From positions 62,001 through 126,000 of the forward strand of contig OMZI01000005.1 in NCBI GenBank assembly GCA_900315485.1: DNA of 64,000 nt. The letters run 5' to 3'. The translations under genes and the position numbers were made by a program. Below, piece after piece: positions 25,964 to 34,477 of this stretch. This stretch comes from an uncultured Eubacteriales bacterium. GTDB taxonomy: Bacteria; Bacillota; Clostridia; Peptostreptococcales; Anaerovoracaceae. The notes under the pieces are model-generated. The model was not told the origin of the DNA. It did no database searches and was given only the letters and a program-made list of their open reading frames with translations. The stretch's first letter is position 1. Every line of letters begins with the position of its first letter.

Positions 25964-27007
25964 ATGGCAGAAAGTGCAGTAACAAGTTTCAAGAAGACGC
26001 TTGAGGAAACTACCAAAGAAACAGGCTACAACTATCAGGTCCTCCATCCGAATTTCACTTCGGTGCTCAGTAATGGCAGAATCTACGCCCACTGGTTTGA
26101 GCCGGGGACTGTAATCGCTTCTGTTGAGGCCGACGGCAATGTCATCATCTTTGATATTTCCGGAGATCTCAAGGCGGACATCTTTGATCCCGAAGGGGCT
26201 CTCACTAAAACATTTGAGAAAACTCTTACAGAGATCCCTCCTGTAGATGGACTCAAGCTTGTCAGCGACAAGGATGTAAATGCTCTTCTTAGCGAAGGCG
26301 GACTCAACGGGTACAAGATGGACCTGTACGAGGGGAATGTCGTCCGAGTTTACCTTGAGGCACATCCGGAGGTCTTCGTGTATGCGAAGCACCCAAGTGT
26401 AGCAAGGGCTATCGTCAACGTAGAACTGGTCGAGGAACTTCTTTCACGAGTTCCGGAAGAATCAGAAGAAGAGCAGGTGCAGGAAGAAACGGACGCGTTC
26501 GCTCTTGCACATTCTGAAGAAGCTGAGGTGATGGAAGATGCGGAATTTGCAGAAGAGGAGTCCGTTTCTGAAGAAAAGAAGCCTGCAAAGAAGACTGCGA
26601 AGAAAAAGTCGGCAAAGAAGGCCTCTGAAGCTCCGATGTCTGTCGAAGCCAGATACGATCTTCTTCCTCTCGATGTTATCGGATCGTTCCTGGACAAGTT
26701 TGGCGTAATGAGTCAGGTCTCATTCTTCTCCGCGATCGAGGGCTATAAGAAGGGCAGCAGCAGACTCCTGGACGCCGCTGTGGCAATAGCGCAGGACGTG
26801 TATGCTGACGGACCTGAGGCGGTGATGAAGCTTGCATGCATCGCAGCGGGAAAAACTGAGGCAGCAGGAGACGCGCCGCGCGATTCGCTCTACTACATCA
26901 ATGACGCAGTCAATGAATATCTGCTCCATCTGAGAAGTGGAGATGATGAGACGGATCACATCGCTAATATTCTTTGGGACATGATCTGCGGAGAAGCAGC
27001 AGATTAA
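25964..27007 (+). CDS. hypothetical protein with acidic/Lys-rich linker
   Basis: 347 aa from ATG 25964 (RBS AGAAAGGAAACGCGAC). The N-terminal domain (1-165) is beta-rich and unrecognised. The linker (about 168-225) is Glu-rich, then Lys/Ala-rich (KKPAKKTAKKKSAKKA). The C-terminal helical domain begins RYDLLPLDVIGSFLDKFG and ends DDETDHIANILWDMI, a weak resemblance to DUF5664/MazG-like nucleotide pyrophosphohydrolases, but the expected acidic metal-binding motif is not clear. Function unknown. Confidence 0.6.
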   Translation: MAESAVTSFKKTLEETTKETGYNYQVLHPNFTSVLSNGRIYAHWFEPGTVIASVEADGNVIIFDISGDLKADIFDPEGALTKTFEKTLTEIPPVDGLKLVSDKDVNALLSEGGLNGYKMDLYEGNVVRVYLEAHPEVFVYAKHPSVARAIVNVELVEELLSRVPEESEEEQVQEETDAFALAHSEEAEVMEDAEFAEEESVSEEKKPAKKTAKKKSAKKASEAPMSVEARYDLLPLDVIGSFLDKFGVMSQVSFFSAIEGYKKGSSRLLDAAVAIAQDVYADGPEAVMKLACIAAGKTEAAGDAPRDSLYYINDAVNEYLLHLRSGDDETDHIANILWDMICGEAAD

Positions 27008-27056
27008 ATACAACTAAGATCTCAAGGCCGGCTGTCATGCAGTCGGCCTGGAGTGT

Positions 27057-28079
27057 ATGGAAGAAAAAATGCAGAGCAGCCCTTGTGAGCTGCACAGCCG
27101 AGTAGCTATGGTTAGGAATAAAGCAAATAAAACACACAAGACAGACGACATACAGAAGCTGAAGAAAGAAAAGCTGATCGCTCTTTTGGAGAAAGGGGCG
27201 AGCAGACTGGGTGTTTATGCGTCTTCTGCGGTAGCTATTGGCGGGGAACCGGGGGTGTTCGGCGTCGTGGATTACATGACCTTTTCCCCGTCAGGGACTG
27301 AAGATATATCCGGCATAGAGAAGGGCGTATTTACATGCTATATGGTAAGAACCAGTTACAAGGAACTATATTCAGATGAAAGCCTGAATTTTGTCGGTGA
27401 GAGAAATTATCTTGTAACGACTGCGGATGTCTACGCCCGTATCGTTGATGATGAGCAGGCAGATAAGGAAAAGGGTGTGATGAATGCGGAGGGCGGGAAA
27501 CTGCAGAAGCATATCCAGTCCTTGAATCCCGAGGCAAAGTGTCATATCGGGGCAGATGTCGGGATCCTTGTTGCAGTTCGAAAAGGGGAGTCTCTATCTG
27601 AGGCGTGCTCCAGGCCTGCTGAGTTTGATCCGGATGAAGAATACACTCTCATATGTGCAGAGCCATGCAGCAACAGAGCAGCAAGAAGACACGGTATGAC
27701 CGAGATGCTGTTTCTGATGCTGAGGGCATATAAGATGAAGGCCGGGAGAATCGCTTTGCGGTATGGTGCTGAAGATTTAAAGAATCTGCAGCTGAACCAG
27801 AGGCTTTCATATGACGGCAGGGGACGGCTCCTTCTTGACGGCGATCCCGTGTCATTCAGAAGGACCAAGACCAGGAAGATGTTTGATTATCTGGTATGGA
27901 ACCGCGGACGTTGGGTGTCAAACGAGGAACTGCTGGATGAGGTCTGGGGCGATCCGAGTGATGCAAATAAATCCAGCCTGCGGGTCAGTAGGTCTGAGAT
28001 GGTTGCGATCCTCAGGGCAGCGGGCTGTGAGGACCTTCTTTCCCGTGAATGGGGCTGGCAAGGTATTTTCGAGGAATAG
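27057..28079 (+). CDS. protein with C-terminal OmpR/SARP-type winged helix
   Basis: 340 aa. The C-terminal about 90 residues (VSFRRTKTRKMFDYLVWNRG, then WVSNEELLDEVWGDP and SSLRVSRSEMVAIL) fit the trans_reg_C winged-helix pattern. There is no receiver domain; the N-terminal 240 residues are unrecognised. The start is uncertain: ATG 27057 has GGAG very close, and ATG 27108 is an alternative. It lies 49 nt after the previous gene, in the same direction. Confidence 0.6.
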   Translation: MEEKMQSSPCELHSRVAMVRNKANKTHKTDDIQKLKKEKLIALLEKGASRLGVYASSAVAIGGEPGVFGVVDYMTFSPSGTEDISGIEKGVFTCYMVRTSYKELYSDESLNFVGERNYLVTTADVYARIVDDEQADKEKGVMNAEGGKLQKHIQSLNPEAKCHIGADVGILVAVRKGESLSEACSRPAEFDPDEEYTLICAEPCSNRAARRHGMTEMLFLMLRAYKMKAGRIALRYGAEDLKNLQLNQRLSYDGRGRLLLDGDPVSFRRTKTRKMFDYLVWNRGRWVSNEELLDEVWGDPSDANKSSLRVSRSEMVAILRAAGCEDLLSREWGWQGIFEE

Positions 28080-28207
28080 AGAAAGGGGGCTTTTCAATGT
28101 CAGGAACGATGGGGTTTGAGTCGGGCAAGGAGCAGATAGACTTTGCCAGGCGATATGCGAAAGAGGTTTTAGAGGGGGATATCTTCATCATAATTCGCGC
28201 AGGATAC

Positions 28208-29529
28208 TCCCGCCTCTATAGGCGGCGAGAGGAATGCGCATTACCCGCCTTTCTCACTAAACGTGTGGTATAATATGTTTAATGAAACAAACACTGACTG
28301 CGAAACTCAAAATAGTTCCGACTGAAGTGGATGCTACGCTGCTGGCAGATACCATGCATGCATATACTTCCGCTTGTAATTTTGCGTCTGAATACATTTT
28401 CGAGACCCACGATCTTGTTCAGGCCTCTCTTAACAGAGCGCTGTACCATAATATTCGAACAAACTTCGGACTTCGATCACAGATGGCGCAGTCTGTTCTG
28501 AAAACTGTTATTGCAAGATACAGAACGATCCTGACTAACCAGCATAAGTGGATAAAGCCTGTTTTCAGAAAGCCTGAGCTTGACCTTGTCTGGAACAGAG
28601 ACTATTCGCTTAATGCGGATAAGACGTTATTCAGCGTCAACACCCTTGACGGAAGGATCAAGGTTTCCTTCTTTTCGAAAGGTGCAGACCTGAACGGCAT
28701 GTTCGGTACTGCGAAGCTTGTGCACAGGCACGGCAAGTTTTTTCTGCACGTACCGGTGACAAAAGAGATCAATGCGCTCTCTATGAGTGATGTCTCGAAT
28801 ATCGTCGGTGTCGACCGCGGGATCCGCTTCCTAGCCGCTACATATAACAGTAACGGGAAAAGCGTATTTTGCTCCGGCAATGCCGTCAAGGAAAAGCGCG
28901 CTCACTATAAGGCACTTCGCAAGCAGCTGCAGCAGGTCGGCACTCCGTCTTCGAGACGAAGACTTAAAGCCCTCGGACAGCGAGAAAACCGTTGGATGCG
29001 CGATGTCAATCATTGCGTATCGAAGGCACTCGTTGAAAATAATCCCGAAGGCACGCTTTTCGTTCTCGAGGACCTAAATAATATCCGCAAGGCTACCGAA
29101 CGTGTCTGCAAAGACGGACGCTATGTTTCAGTCTCGTGGGCTTACTTTGACCTTGAGCAGAAGCTTAAGTATAAGGCCCTCAAGAATCGCCAGTTAGTTG
29201 TTAACGTTGATCCTGCATACACTTCGCAGACCTGCCCTAAGTGCGGCCATGTAGCTAAAAGTAATCGTGATAAGAAGAAGCATCTCTTCTGCTGCGAGAA
29301 CTGTGGCTACACGTCCAATGACGACCGTATCGGGGCTATGAATCTGCACCGCATGGGAATCGAGTACCTGGTGCAGTGCCAGGGGAGCAACGCTCCTCTG
29401 GCCGGGTAGCAGTCAATCTGCCCTGATGTGACGACAGCTCTCCTTTGAGAGTTATAAACGTGGGAGGCTTATGCCGGACACCACGGGTCTGTCACAAGCT
29501 CCCGCCTCTATAGGCGGTGAGTAGTTGAC
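28208..29529 (+). mobile_element. IS200/IS605-type TnpB element without TnpA
   Basis: Both ends carry the same hairpin: CTCCCGCCTCTATAGGCGG at 28208-28225 and at 29501-29519. The right end closes with GTGAGTAGTTGAC (29517-29529), the reverse complement of the start of the IscB omega RNAs (GTCAACTAC). The left end contains GAGGAATGCGC, matching the reverse complement of the IscB distal end. TnpB and IscB elements therefore share ends with the genes in opposite orientation. Confidence 0.7.
28282..29409 (+). CDS. tnpB: TnpB RNA-guided nuclease
   Basis: 375 aa. RuvC-type catalytic residues: Asp in VGVDRGIRFLAAT (about 175), Glu in FVLEDLNNIRKAT (about 262) and Asp in SNDDRIGAMNLH (about 350). 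The C4 zinc ribbon CPKCGHVAKSNRDKK...CCENCG is intact. TnpB cuts DNA guided by an RNA from the right end of its element. Full family length, no frameshift. A weak or absent RBS precedes ATG 28282, while TATAAT lies at 28271 (leaderless transcript possible). Confidence 0.92.
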   Translation: MKQTLTAKLKIVPTEVDATLLADTMHAYTSACNFASEYIFETHDLVQASLNRALYHNIRTNFGLRSQMAQSVLKTVIARYRTILTNQHKWIKPVFRKPELDLVWNRDYSLNADKTLFSVNTLDGRIKVSFFSKGADLNGMFGTAKLVHRHGKFFLHVPVTKEINALSMSDVSNIVGVDRGIRFLAATYNSNGKSVFCSGNAVKEKRAHYKALRKQLQQVGTPSSRRRLKALGQRENRWMRDVNHCVSKALVENNPEGTLFVLEDLNNIRKATERVCKDGRYVSVSWAYFDLEQKLKYKALKNRQLVVNVDPAYTSQTCPKCGHVAKSNRDKKKHLFCCENCGYTSNDDRIGAMNLHRMGIEYLVQCQGSNAPLAG

Positions 29530-29545
29530 TCAGATATCTGCATAC
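29400..29545 (+). ncRNA. reRNA / omega RNA of TnpB
   Basis: Downstream of tnpB a structured stretch (AGCTCTCCTTTGAGAGTT hairpin, GTCCGGCAT-like pairings, CCGCCTCTATAGGCGG) ends at GTTGAC (29529). By the known TnpB layout the scaffold ends here and the next about 16 nt (29530-29545, beginning TCAGATATCTGC) are the guide, taken from the split gene. Confidence 0.65.
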
Positions 29546-29566
29546 ATAGATTTTCTGAGGATATCT

Positions 29567-29950
29567 ATGACGACAGCGAGACTATCCTGCGAGCTTGATG
29601 AGGCTATAGAGCATTACGATTATGCGGAATGGCTGGTGGGTGCAGGCTGCAGTGAGGTCGCTGAGCTGGACGGGTGCCTCGGACGGGCATCTGTTCTTTT
29701 GGTCACGGTAACAGAGAGGACGCTTGCAAGGATACGTGCCATAATACTGAAATTCCCTGAAACTGCACAGCTTACACTGTGGGGCGGGAAGGTGCCGGAC
29801 GATGACAGATTCTTTGAAATGCTCGAGACCTACATGGTAGACTCAGATGGGTTGGATTACACCTATCCGATGGTAGAAACAAACATCTTCTTCTGTGATT
29901 CAGTAAGAGCTGTGCTTGGGATATATGCTGAAACGCAGCGGGAGGCCTGA
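29567..29950 (+). CDS. hypothetical protein
   Basis: 127 aa from ATG 29567, which overlaps the end of the split gene. Helical, begins MTTARLSCELDEAIEHYDYA; no family recognised. Its 3' end lies 14 nt before the solitary CRISPR-like repeat. Confidence 0.55.
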   Translation: MTTARLSCELDEAIEHYDYAEWLVGAGCSEVAELDGCLGRASVLLVTVTERTLARIRAIILKFPETAQLTLWGGKVPDDDRFFEMLETYMVDSDGLDYTYPMVETNIFFCDSVRAVLGIYAETQREA

Positions 29951-29964
29951 CGAGGCGTATGCAA

Positions 29965-30014
29965 TCAAACATGTAATCTCTACTAAGTCTTGCGCACGCG
30001 CGTATGATGTAGAT
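29965..30014 (+). repeat. solitary Cas12a-type repeat with enlarged loop
   Basis: ATGTAATCTCTACTA (29971-29985) is identical to the core of the CRISPR repeats at 32.4-33.9 kb. The 3' stem strand GTAGAT is present but 25 nt later (30009-30014) instead of directly after the loop; the inserted part contains GCGC-AC-GCGC and would extend the hairpin. Lone repeat copies of this kind occur as decayed array units or as RNA anti-CRISPRs. Confidence 0.55.
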
Positions 30015-30164
30015 ATAGTCGTAAAAAGTTGTATGTAACGGGCTGGACTCGTGCATGCGCAAGTATGGTTTGTAAATGCGTATTTATCGAGACCGTCAAT
30101 CGTGCATAGTTCGCGCTCAAGCACGCACTGATAGCAGATCGTCTTAAGAGGAGGAACCTTCTTG

Positions 30165-32450
30165 ATGGGGAAAAAGCTGATAATAGCTGAAAAACCCAGT
30201 CTGATGCGGACCATAATCCACGCCCTTGAGTCAATGGGCGAAAGGTTCAGCGAATCAGAAGATAAAGAGTATTATGAGAGCCCGAGCTATGTGGCGACAG
30301 CCCAGTTCGGACATCTTCTGGAGCTTAAAATGTCGGAGGAATATGAAGGCAGGGAAGGTCTTTCGTGGAACCTTGCCTACCTACCTTTCTTCCCACAAAG
30401 ATATGAATATAACATCAGAAGTGACGCAAAGAAGCGATACAGCACTATAGGAAAGCTTCTTAAACGCGGCGACATAGACGTTGTGATCCATTGCGGGGAC
30501 CCTGATCGCGAAGGGCAGATCCTCGTTGATCTTGTGCTCCGTAATCTAGGCAATAAAAAGCCTGTTATAAGGCCTCAGCTCAAGGCACTTACAGACGAAG
30601 CGATCCTTGACGCTTTCAGGGCCGCAAAACCAAACGCGGAATACAAAGACGTTTTCAACGAGGGAATGACCCGCATGTGTTTTGACTGGGATTTCGGTAT
30701 AAATCTCAGCCAGTATGCGACGCTCAAGACAAATGCAAGGCCAGCTCTCAATGTAGGAAGGGTCATAGGTGCTATCGTCACCGAGATATATAACAGGGAT
30801 GTCTCTATAGAGAGGTTCGTCCCTGAAGAGTATTTCAAGGTCGTATCTGACGTCGATGGCGGTTTTAAGCTCACATCCAAGCTGAAATTTCTGGGAGACA
30901 AGTTTAATGAGGCAGAAGACTATGCCCGGAAGCTGCAGGCAGGCGATTCTGTGGTCTCCGACATCCAGAAGAAACGCATAACAAAGAAGCCGCCGAAGCT
31001 GTTTTCACAGACGTCACTTCAGGCGGCTATGTCGAAGAAGTTTAATTATAAGCCTGAGCAGACTCTTGATCTTGCTCAGAAACTATACGAAAAGGGTTTT
31101 ACTTCATATCCCCGGACCAACACCGAATATATAGCAGAGGACGAGAAGGAGAACATAAAAGGAGTAATAAATAAGATAAACAGGGATGGTCATCTGGCAT
31201 TCAGAGACAGCAAGTCCATATTTGACGACAGCAAGATAGACGGGCATTCGGCTATCACTGTCACCGGGAAAAGGCCGTCAGGGTTGTCTGATGCGGAAAA
31301 GAACTGTTATCTCACTATCCTTTACCGCTTTATGGCCGTGTTCTGTAAGGATCCTTGTCTTTATGATAAGACAACTGTTGTTATAGATAATCCGCTTGAG
31401 CAGTTCAAGGTCAGCGGTGAGGTAATGGTGCAGCAGGGATGGCAAAGGTTTGAGCCGCCTGCAGGGAAAAGGGACAAAGATTCTGATGATGACAAGGATC
31501 AGGACGAAAGCCGCGTCCTGCCTCCTGTGAATATAGGCGACAAAGTGGAGACGGATTTCAAGGCGGTTTCTGCGGAGACGAAGCCTCCGAAGCATTACAC
31601 TGTTGAAACTCTCGGCAAATGGATGCAGAATCCGTTCAGAAAGGAAGACTCTACTGACGAGGAAGATTACAAAGATTACAAGAACATACTTGCCGGTCTT
31701 GAGATTGGGACGGAGGCGACCCGTGCCGGAATACTGGCAAAGGCTGCCGATAAAGGTTACATAAGCCTTAAGAAGAAAGCATACCACATAGAACCGAGAG
31801 GGAGGTTTCTTGTGGAGAGCTGCAAGAACCTCGGCATAGACTTCTCTGCGCAGATGACAGCGGACATGGGCAGGAAACTAAAGTCTGTCGGCAAGGGCGA
31901 GATCGGTATCATGGAGGTACTTAATGCCAACAGGAAAGAGATCCTGCGCGTTATAGGCGAGAACAGAGAAGTAAAGGCTGACTCTAAATCGTCTGGTGGT
32001 GAAGGGGAGTATGTAAGGAAAGAGAAGACCGAAGAGGACGTATATGTGCCAACAGGTGAAAAGGTATCGTTTGCAAAGGTTTTCAGCGGGCATTCCTTTA
32101 CGTTGCATGAGATAGAGGCGCTTTTAGCGGGTGAAGAGATCTCTTTCGAGGCGGTATCTTCAAAAGGAAAAAGGTATACGGCTACGGGGCGCTTGTGCAA
32201 GCAGAAATATAAAGGCAGGGAGTTCTGGGGATTCAAACTCAATGAGCGAGAGTTTCCTGATGAGTATCTCGGGCATAGGTTCACTCATAGGTTCACTGAT
32301 GAGGAAAAAGCGGTTTTGCTAAAGAAAGGAAAGAAGGCAGATCGAACAATAACTGTGAGTGATCTTAAGAGCAACAGGACCGGGAAGACATTCAGTGCGC
32401 AACTGAGCTGGAACAGCAAGCAATCAAAGATTGAGGTCAAGTTCAAATAG
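30165..32450 (+). CDS. topB: DNA topoisomerase III (type IA), plasmid/ICE type
   Basis: 761 aa; ATG 30165 after AGGAGGAACCTTCTTG. TOPRIM motifs: LIIAEKPSLMRTI at the start and HCGDPDREGQIL (about 106-117). Active-site tyrosine in FTSYPRTNTEYI (about 315). After the core come an acidic/Lys linker and a C-terminal domain SFTLHEIEALLAGEEISFEA...KGREFWGFKL, the accessory domain of topoisomerase III-like proteins in Firmicute mobile elements. It decatenates and unwinds DNA during replication or transfer. The stop is 10 nt before the first CRISPR repeat. Confidence 0.95.
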   Translation: MGKKLIIAEKPSLMRTIIHALESMGERFSESEDKEYYESPSYVATAQFGHLLELKMSEEYEGREGLSWNLAYLPFFPQRYEYNIRSDAKKRYSTIGKLLKRGDIDVVIHCGDPDREGQILVDLVLRNLGNKKPVIRPQLKALTDEAILDAFRAAKPNAEYKDVFNEGMTRMCFDWDFGINLSQYATLKTNARPALNVGRVIGAIVTEIYNRDVSIERFVPEEYFKVVSDVDGGFKLTSKLKFLGDKFNEAEDYARKLQAGDSVVSDIQKKRITKKPPKLFSQTSLQAAMSKKFNYKPEQTLDLAQKLYEKGFTSYPRTNTEYIAEDEKENIKGVINKINRDGHLAFRDSKSIFDDSKIDGHSAITVTGKRPSGLSDAEKNCYLTILYRFMAVFCKDPCLYDKTTVVIDNPLEQFKVSGEVMVQQGWQRFEPPAGKRDKDSDDDKDQDESRVLPPVNIGDKVETDFKAVSAETKPPKHYTVETLGKWMQNPFRKEDSTDEEDYKDYKNILAGLEIGTEATRAGILAKAADKGYISLKKKAYHIEPRGRFLVESCKNLGIDFSAQMTADMGRKLKSVGKGEIGIMEVLNANRKEILRVIGENREVKADSKSSGGEGEYVRKEKTEEDVYVPTGEKVSFAKVFSGHSFTLHEIEALLAGEEISFEAVSSKGKRYTATGRLCKQKYKGREFWGFKLNEREFPDEYLGHRFTHRFTDEEKAVLLKKGKKADRTITVSDLKSNRTGKTFSAQLSWNSKQSKIEVKFK

Positions 32451-32551
32451 CGATTTGACCCTTTGGAACTATGTAATCTCTACTAGGTGTAGATCTCTTG
32501 GTGATGGCTTTTTCTGTGCTGCTTCCCTTTTGAACTATGTAATCTCTACTA

Positions 32552-33754
32552 GTATTGCGTAACATCTAAATGTTTATTATCGGATATAACCTTTTGAGTT
32601 TGACTCGTGCGTCATCAGTTGTGAACTGCCAGTCAACACCACGCTGCTTCTTGTTGCGGTCAACATGCCACGGCTCCAAAAGTGCGTTGAGCGCTTCCAG
32701 ATCTGGGATCCTCTGAGAGCCGATGCACTGCCTACCAAGAGCAGAGAGTTCGATCTCGGCAATGTTCAGCCAACTTCCGTGTTTCGGAGTGAAGTGGATC
32801 TCCAGCCTGCTTGCAAGCTCCAGTGCACGCTCCGGCTTGAAAGTCTGGTAGAGTGACGCGATCGTATGAGTGTTGAGATTATCCATAACGAGAACGACTT
32901 TCTTAGCTGATGGGTACTGAGTATCAAGCAGCCATTCGATCTTTCTTGCCCAGTCCTCTCTGGTGCGATGCTCTTCAGCATATGCGTAGCGCCAGCCATT
33001 GAGAGGTTCGGTGAACAGGAAGATTGATGCAGTTCCGTTACGTATATACTCATAATCCTCGTATTCGGTTCTGCCATTCTTGGAGCGAAAGCCTTTTCTG
33101 GCATTGGCGAATAACTGGATAGGTTTCTCATCCATGCAGACTACAGGATAGTCTTCATCGTATGGTCGGCTGTATACAGTGAGGACATCCTCCATCGCTG
33201 CAACGAATGCAGCACTATGATCAGGAGGAATGCACCAGCACGCGGGACACTGTCATATGAGACAGTGAATCCACGTAATTAAGCTCAACACATTTATCTG
33301 CAAGAAGGCGAACGGTCCAACGCTCATAACCTTCAGGAGGTTCGCTGCAGGCAAGAGCGACTATGTGCGCCTCGACATCCCCGGTCACTTTGGCTGGTAC
33401 AGGTGGAGTCTCTCTCTTCTTCCTGTAGATCGTTGATTCAAGGCCGTTGTTCACATATGATGCCCTGACGGTCTGAACTGTTGTCGGTGATGTGTGGTAC
33501 GCATCGGCGATCTGAGCAACGGTCATCCGCTGCTTGGCGTTGCGATCCGAGGCGAGCAATATGTTTGCTCTCAATATCGTTTTGGCAGATGAACTGCCCT
33601 TTGCAACGATATCCTTAAGAATTTTCCGATCGGCATCGGTCAATTCAATCAAATATTTTACTGATGGCATATGACTATCCTCCCATCTCTTCTAAGATGA
33701 GAATATCATATACCAGAACAACATTTTATACAAGTTTTAGATGTTACAAACTAC
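32552..33754 (-). mobile_element. IS630-family insertion inside CRISPR repeat 2
   Basis: 1203 bp flanked by TA duplications (32550-32551 and 33755-33756). Terminal inverted repeats of 19 nt: GTATTGCGTAACATCTAAA on the left and GTAGTTTGTAACATCTAAA read inward on the right (three mismatches). Removing the element and one TA restores a repeat identical in its last 20 nt to repeat 1. IS630/Tc1 elements insert at TA. Confidence 0.85.
32566..33670 (-). pseudogene. IS630-family transposase, frameshifted and internally deleted
   Basis: The 5' part (33670-33221) encodes the N-terminal HTH region (TVAQIADAYHTSPTTVQTVR) and ends in SHMTVSRVLVHSS-stop. The catalytic part (33236-32566) resumes in another frame as CIPPDHSAAFVAAMEDVL and contains VCMDEKPIQL, VLVMDNLNTH and GSWLNIAEIELSAL, the DDE core. 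The 10-15 residues normally joining these blocks in IS630 proteins are missing and the frame changes, so this is a deletion, not programmed frameshifting. The element is probably immobile. Confidence 0.8.
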
Positions 33755-33957
33755 TAGGTGTAGATACGAGAGCCTAAAAATCGTATACATACGACCTTTG
33801 GAACTATGTAATCTCTACTATGTGTAGATGTGAACTGGAAGAGCAATACCTTATCACTTCCTTTGGAACTATGTAATCTCTACTATGTGTAGATTTATAG
33901 AAAAATGGCAATTGAGCTCGCCGCCGAAAGGCTATAGAGAAAGGGGTTGATACCTTG

Positions 33958-34239
33958 ATGATAACAAATGCAGATGCCGGGATAGGATTTCTGATAATCA
34001 ATATCGTTTCCTTTCTTCTGTTTGGTCTCGATAAGAGTCTTGCAAAACAAAGGATGTGGAGAATACCTGAATCCGTGCTTTTAGGGATCTCTTTGCTTGG
34101 CGGAAGTTTCGGCGCATATGCGGGGATGCATGTCTTCAGGCATAAGACGAGAAAGGCTGCATTCAGACTTGGGATACCCGTGATCATCATCGTTCAGCTT
34201 CTATGTGCTGTTGCTTATTGCTTTTTCTTCAAAATATGA
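33958..34239 (+). CDS. DUF1294 membrane protein
   Basis: 93 aa from ATG 33958. Three hydrophobic segments, with FGLDKSLAKQRMWRIPESVLL and LLGGSFGAYAGMHVFRHKT(R)K matching DUF1294. Function of the family is unknown. It lies just after the last CRISPR repeat, in the same direction, behind AAGGGGTTGATACC. Confidence 0.8.
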   Translation: MITNADAGIGFLIINIVSFLLFGLDKSLAKQRMWRIPESVLLGISLLGGSFGAYAGMHVFRHKTRKAAFRLGIPVIIIVQLLCAVAYCFFFKI

Positions 34240-34343
34240 ATCCGCAGCATCGAACTTATTGAACCGGCGAGAGCCGGTTTTATATAATTTGTGTATAAGA
34301 AAAGGCCGTGACCTGTTGCAGCAGGCCGCGACCCAGTGAATCG

Positions 34344-34437
34344 GGCTCCGTTGAAACCCGTTTCGCAATATTATAGTATTTCACGGAGCCCGTATAAGTC
34401 AACCTAAATCGCACTAACCAATTTGGATTGACATGTA
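34344..34437 (+). other. two adjacent hairpins in the leader of the HTH-like genes
   Basis: CGGGCTCCGT (34344-34353) pairs with ACGGAGCCCG (34383-34392) around a 29-nt AT-rich loop. Directly after it GTCAACCTAAAT and ATTTGGATTGAC form a second imperfect stem ending at 34434. Neither has a U-tract. They lie in a 238-nt gap before the gene at 34478 and could be an RNA structure or protein-binding sites. Confidence 0.45.
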
Positions 34438-34477
34438 TGGGCTTTTTGCGTGCCGAAAAGCCCGGGAAGAAGGACTT

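Larger units (their letters stand above)
28097..29598 (+). pseudogene. small gene split by the TnpB element
   Basis: The 5' part (28097 to about 28205) reads MSGTMGFESGKEQIDFARRY and AKEVLEGDIFIII behind GAAAGGGGGC. After the element an open stretch (29530-29598) encodes a coding-like end, FSEDIYDDSETILRA-stop, which overlaps the next start. The two halves flank the TnpB element exactly, so I read them as one interrupted gene of unknown function. The reading frame across the junction depends on the exact left boundary. Confidence 0.5.
32461..33894 (+). CRISPR. orphan Cas12a-type CRISPR mini-array (4 repeats, 3 spacers)
   Basis: Repeats of 34 nt at 32461-32494, 32527-32551 joined to 33755-33765, 33796-33829 and 33861-33894. 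Each begins CTTTGGAACTATGT (one T/G change in the second) and ends in the Cas12a-type hairpin AATCTCTACTATGTGTAGAT (GG for TG in the first two). Spacers at 32495-32526 (32 nt), 33766-33795 (30 nt) and 33830-33860 (31 nt). The stem TCTAC/GTAGA marks the 3' end of each repeat, so crRNAs would be read on the plus strand. No cas12, cas1, cas2 or cas4 is in the window. An IS630 insertion splits repeat 2. Confidence 0.9.

Noticed and set aside
33196..33240. Programmed frameshifting of the IS630 transposase
   Set aside because: About 10-15 conserved residues between the two blocks are missing as well, so a simple frameshift would not restore the protein; treated as a deletion.
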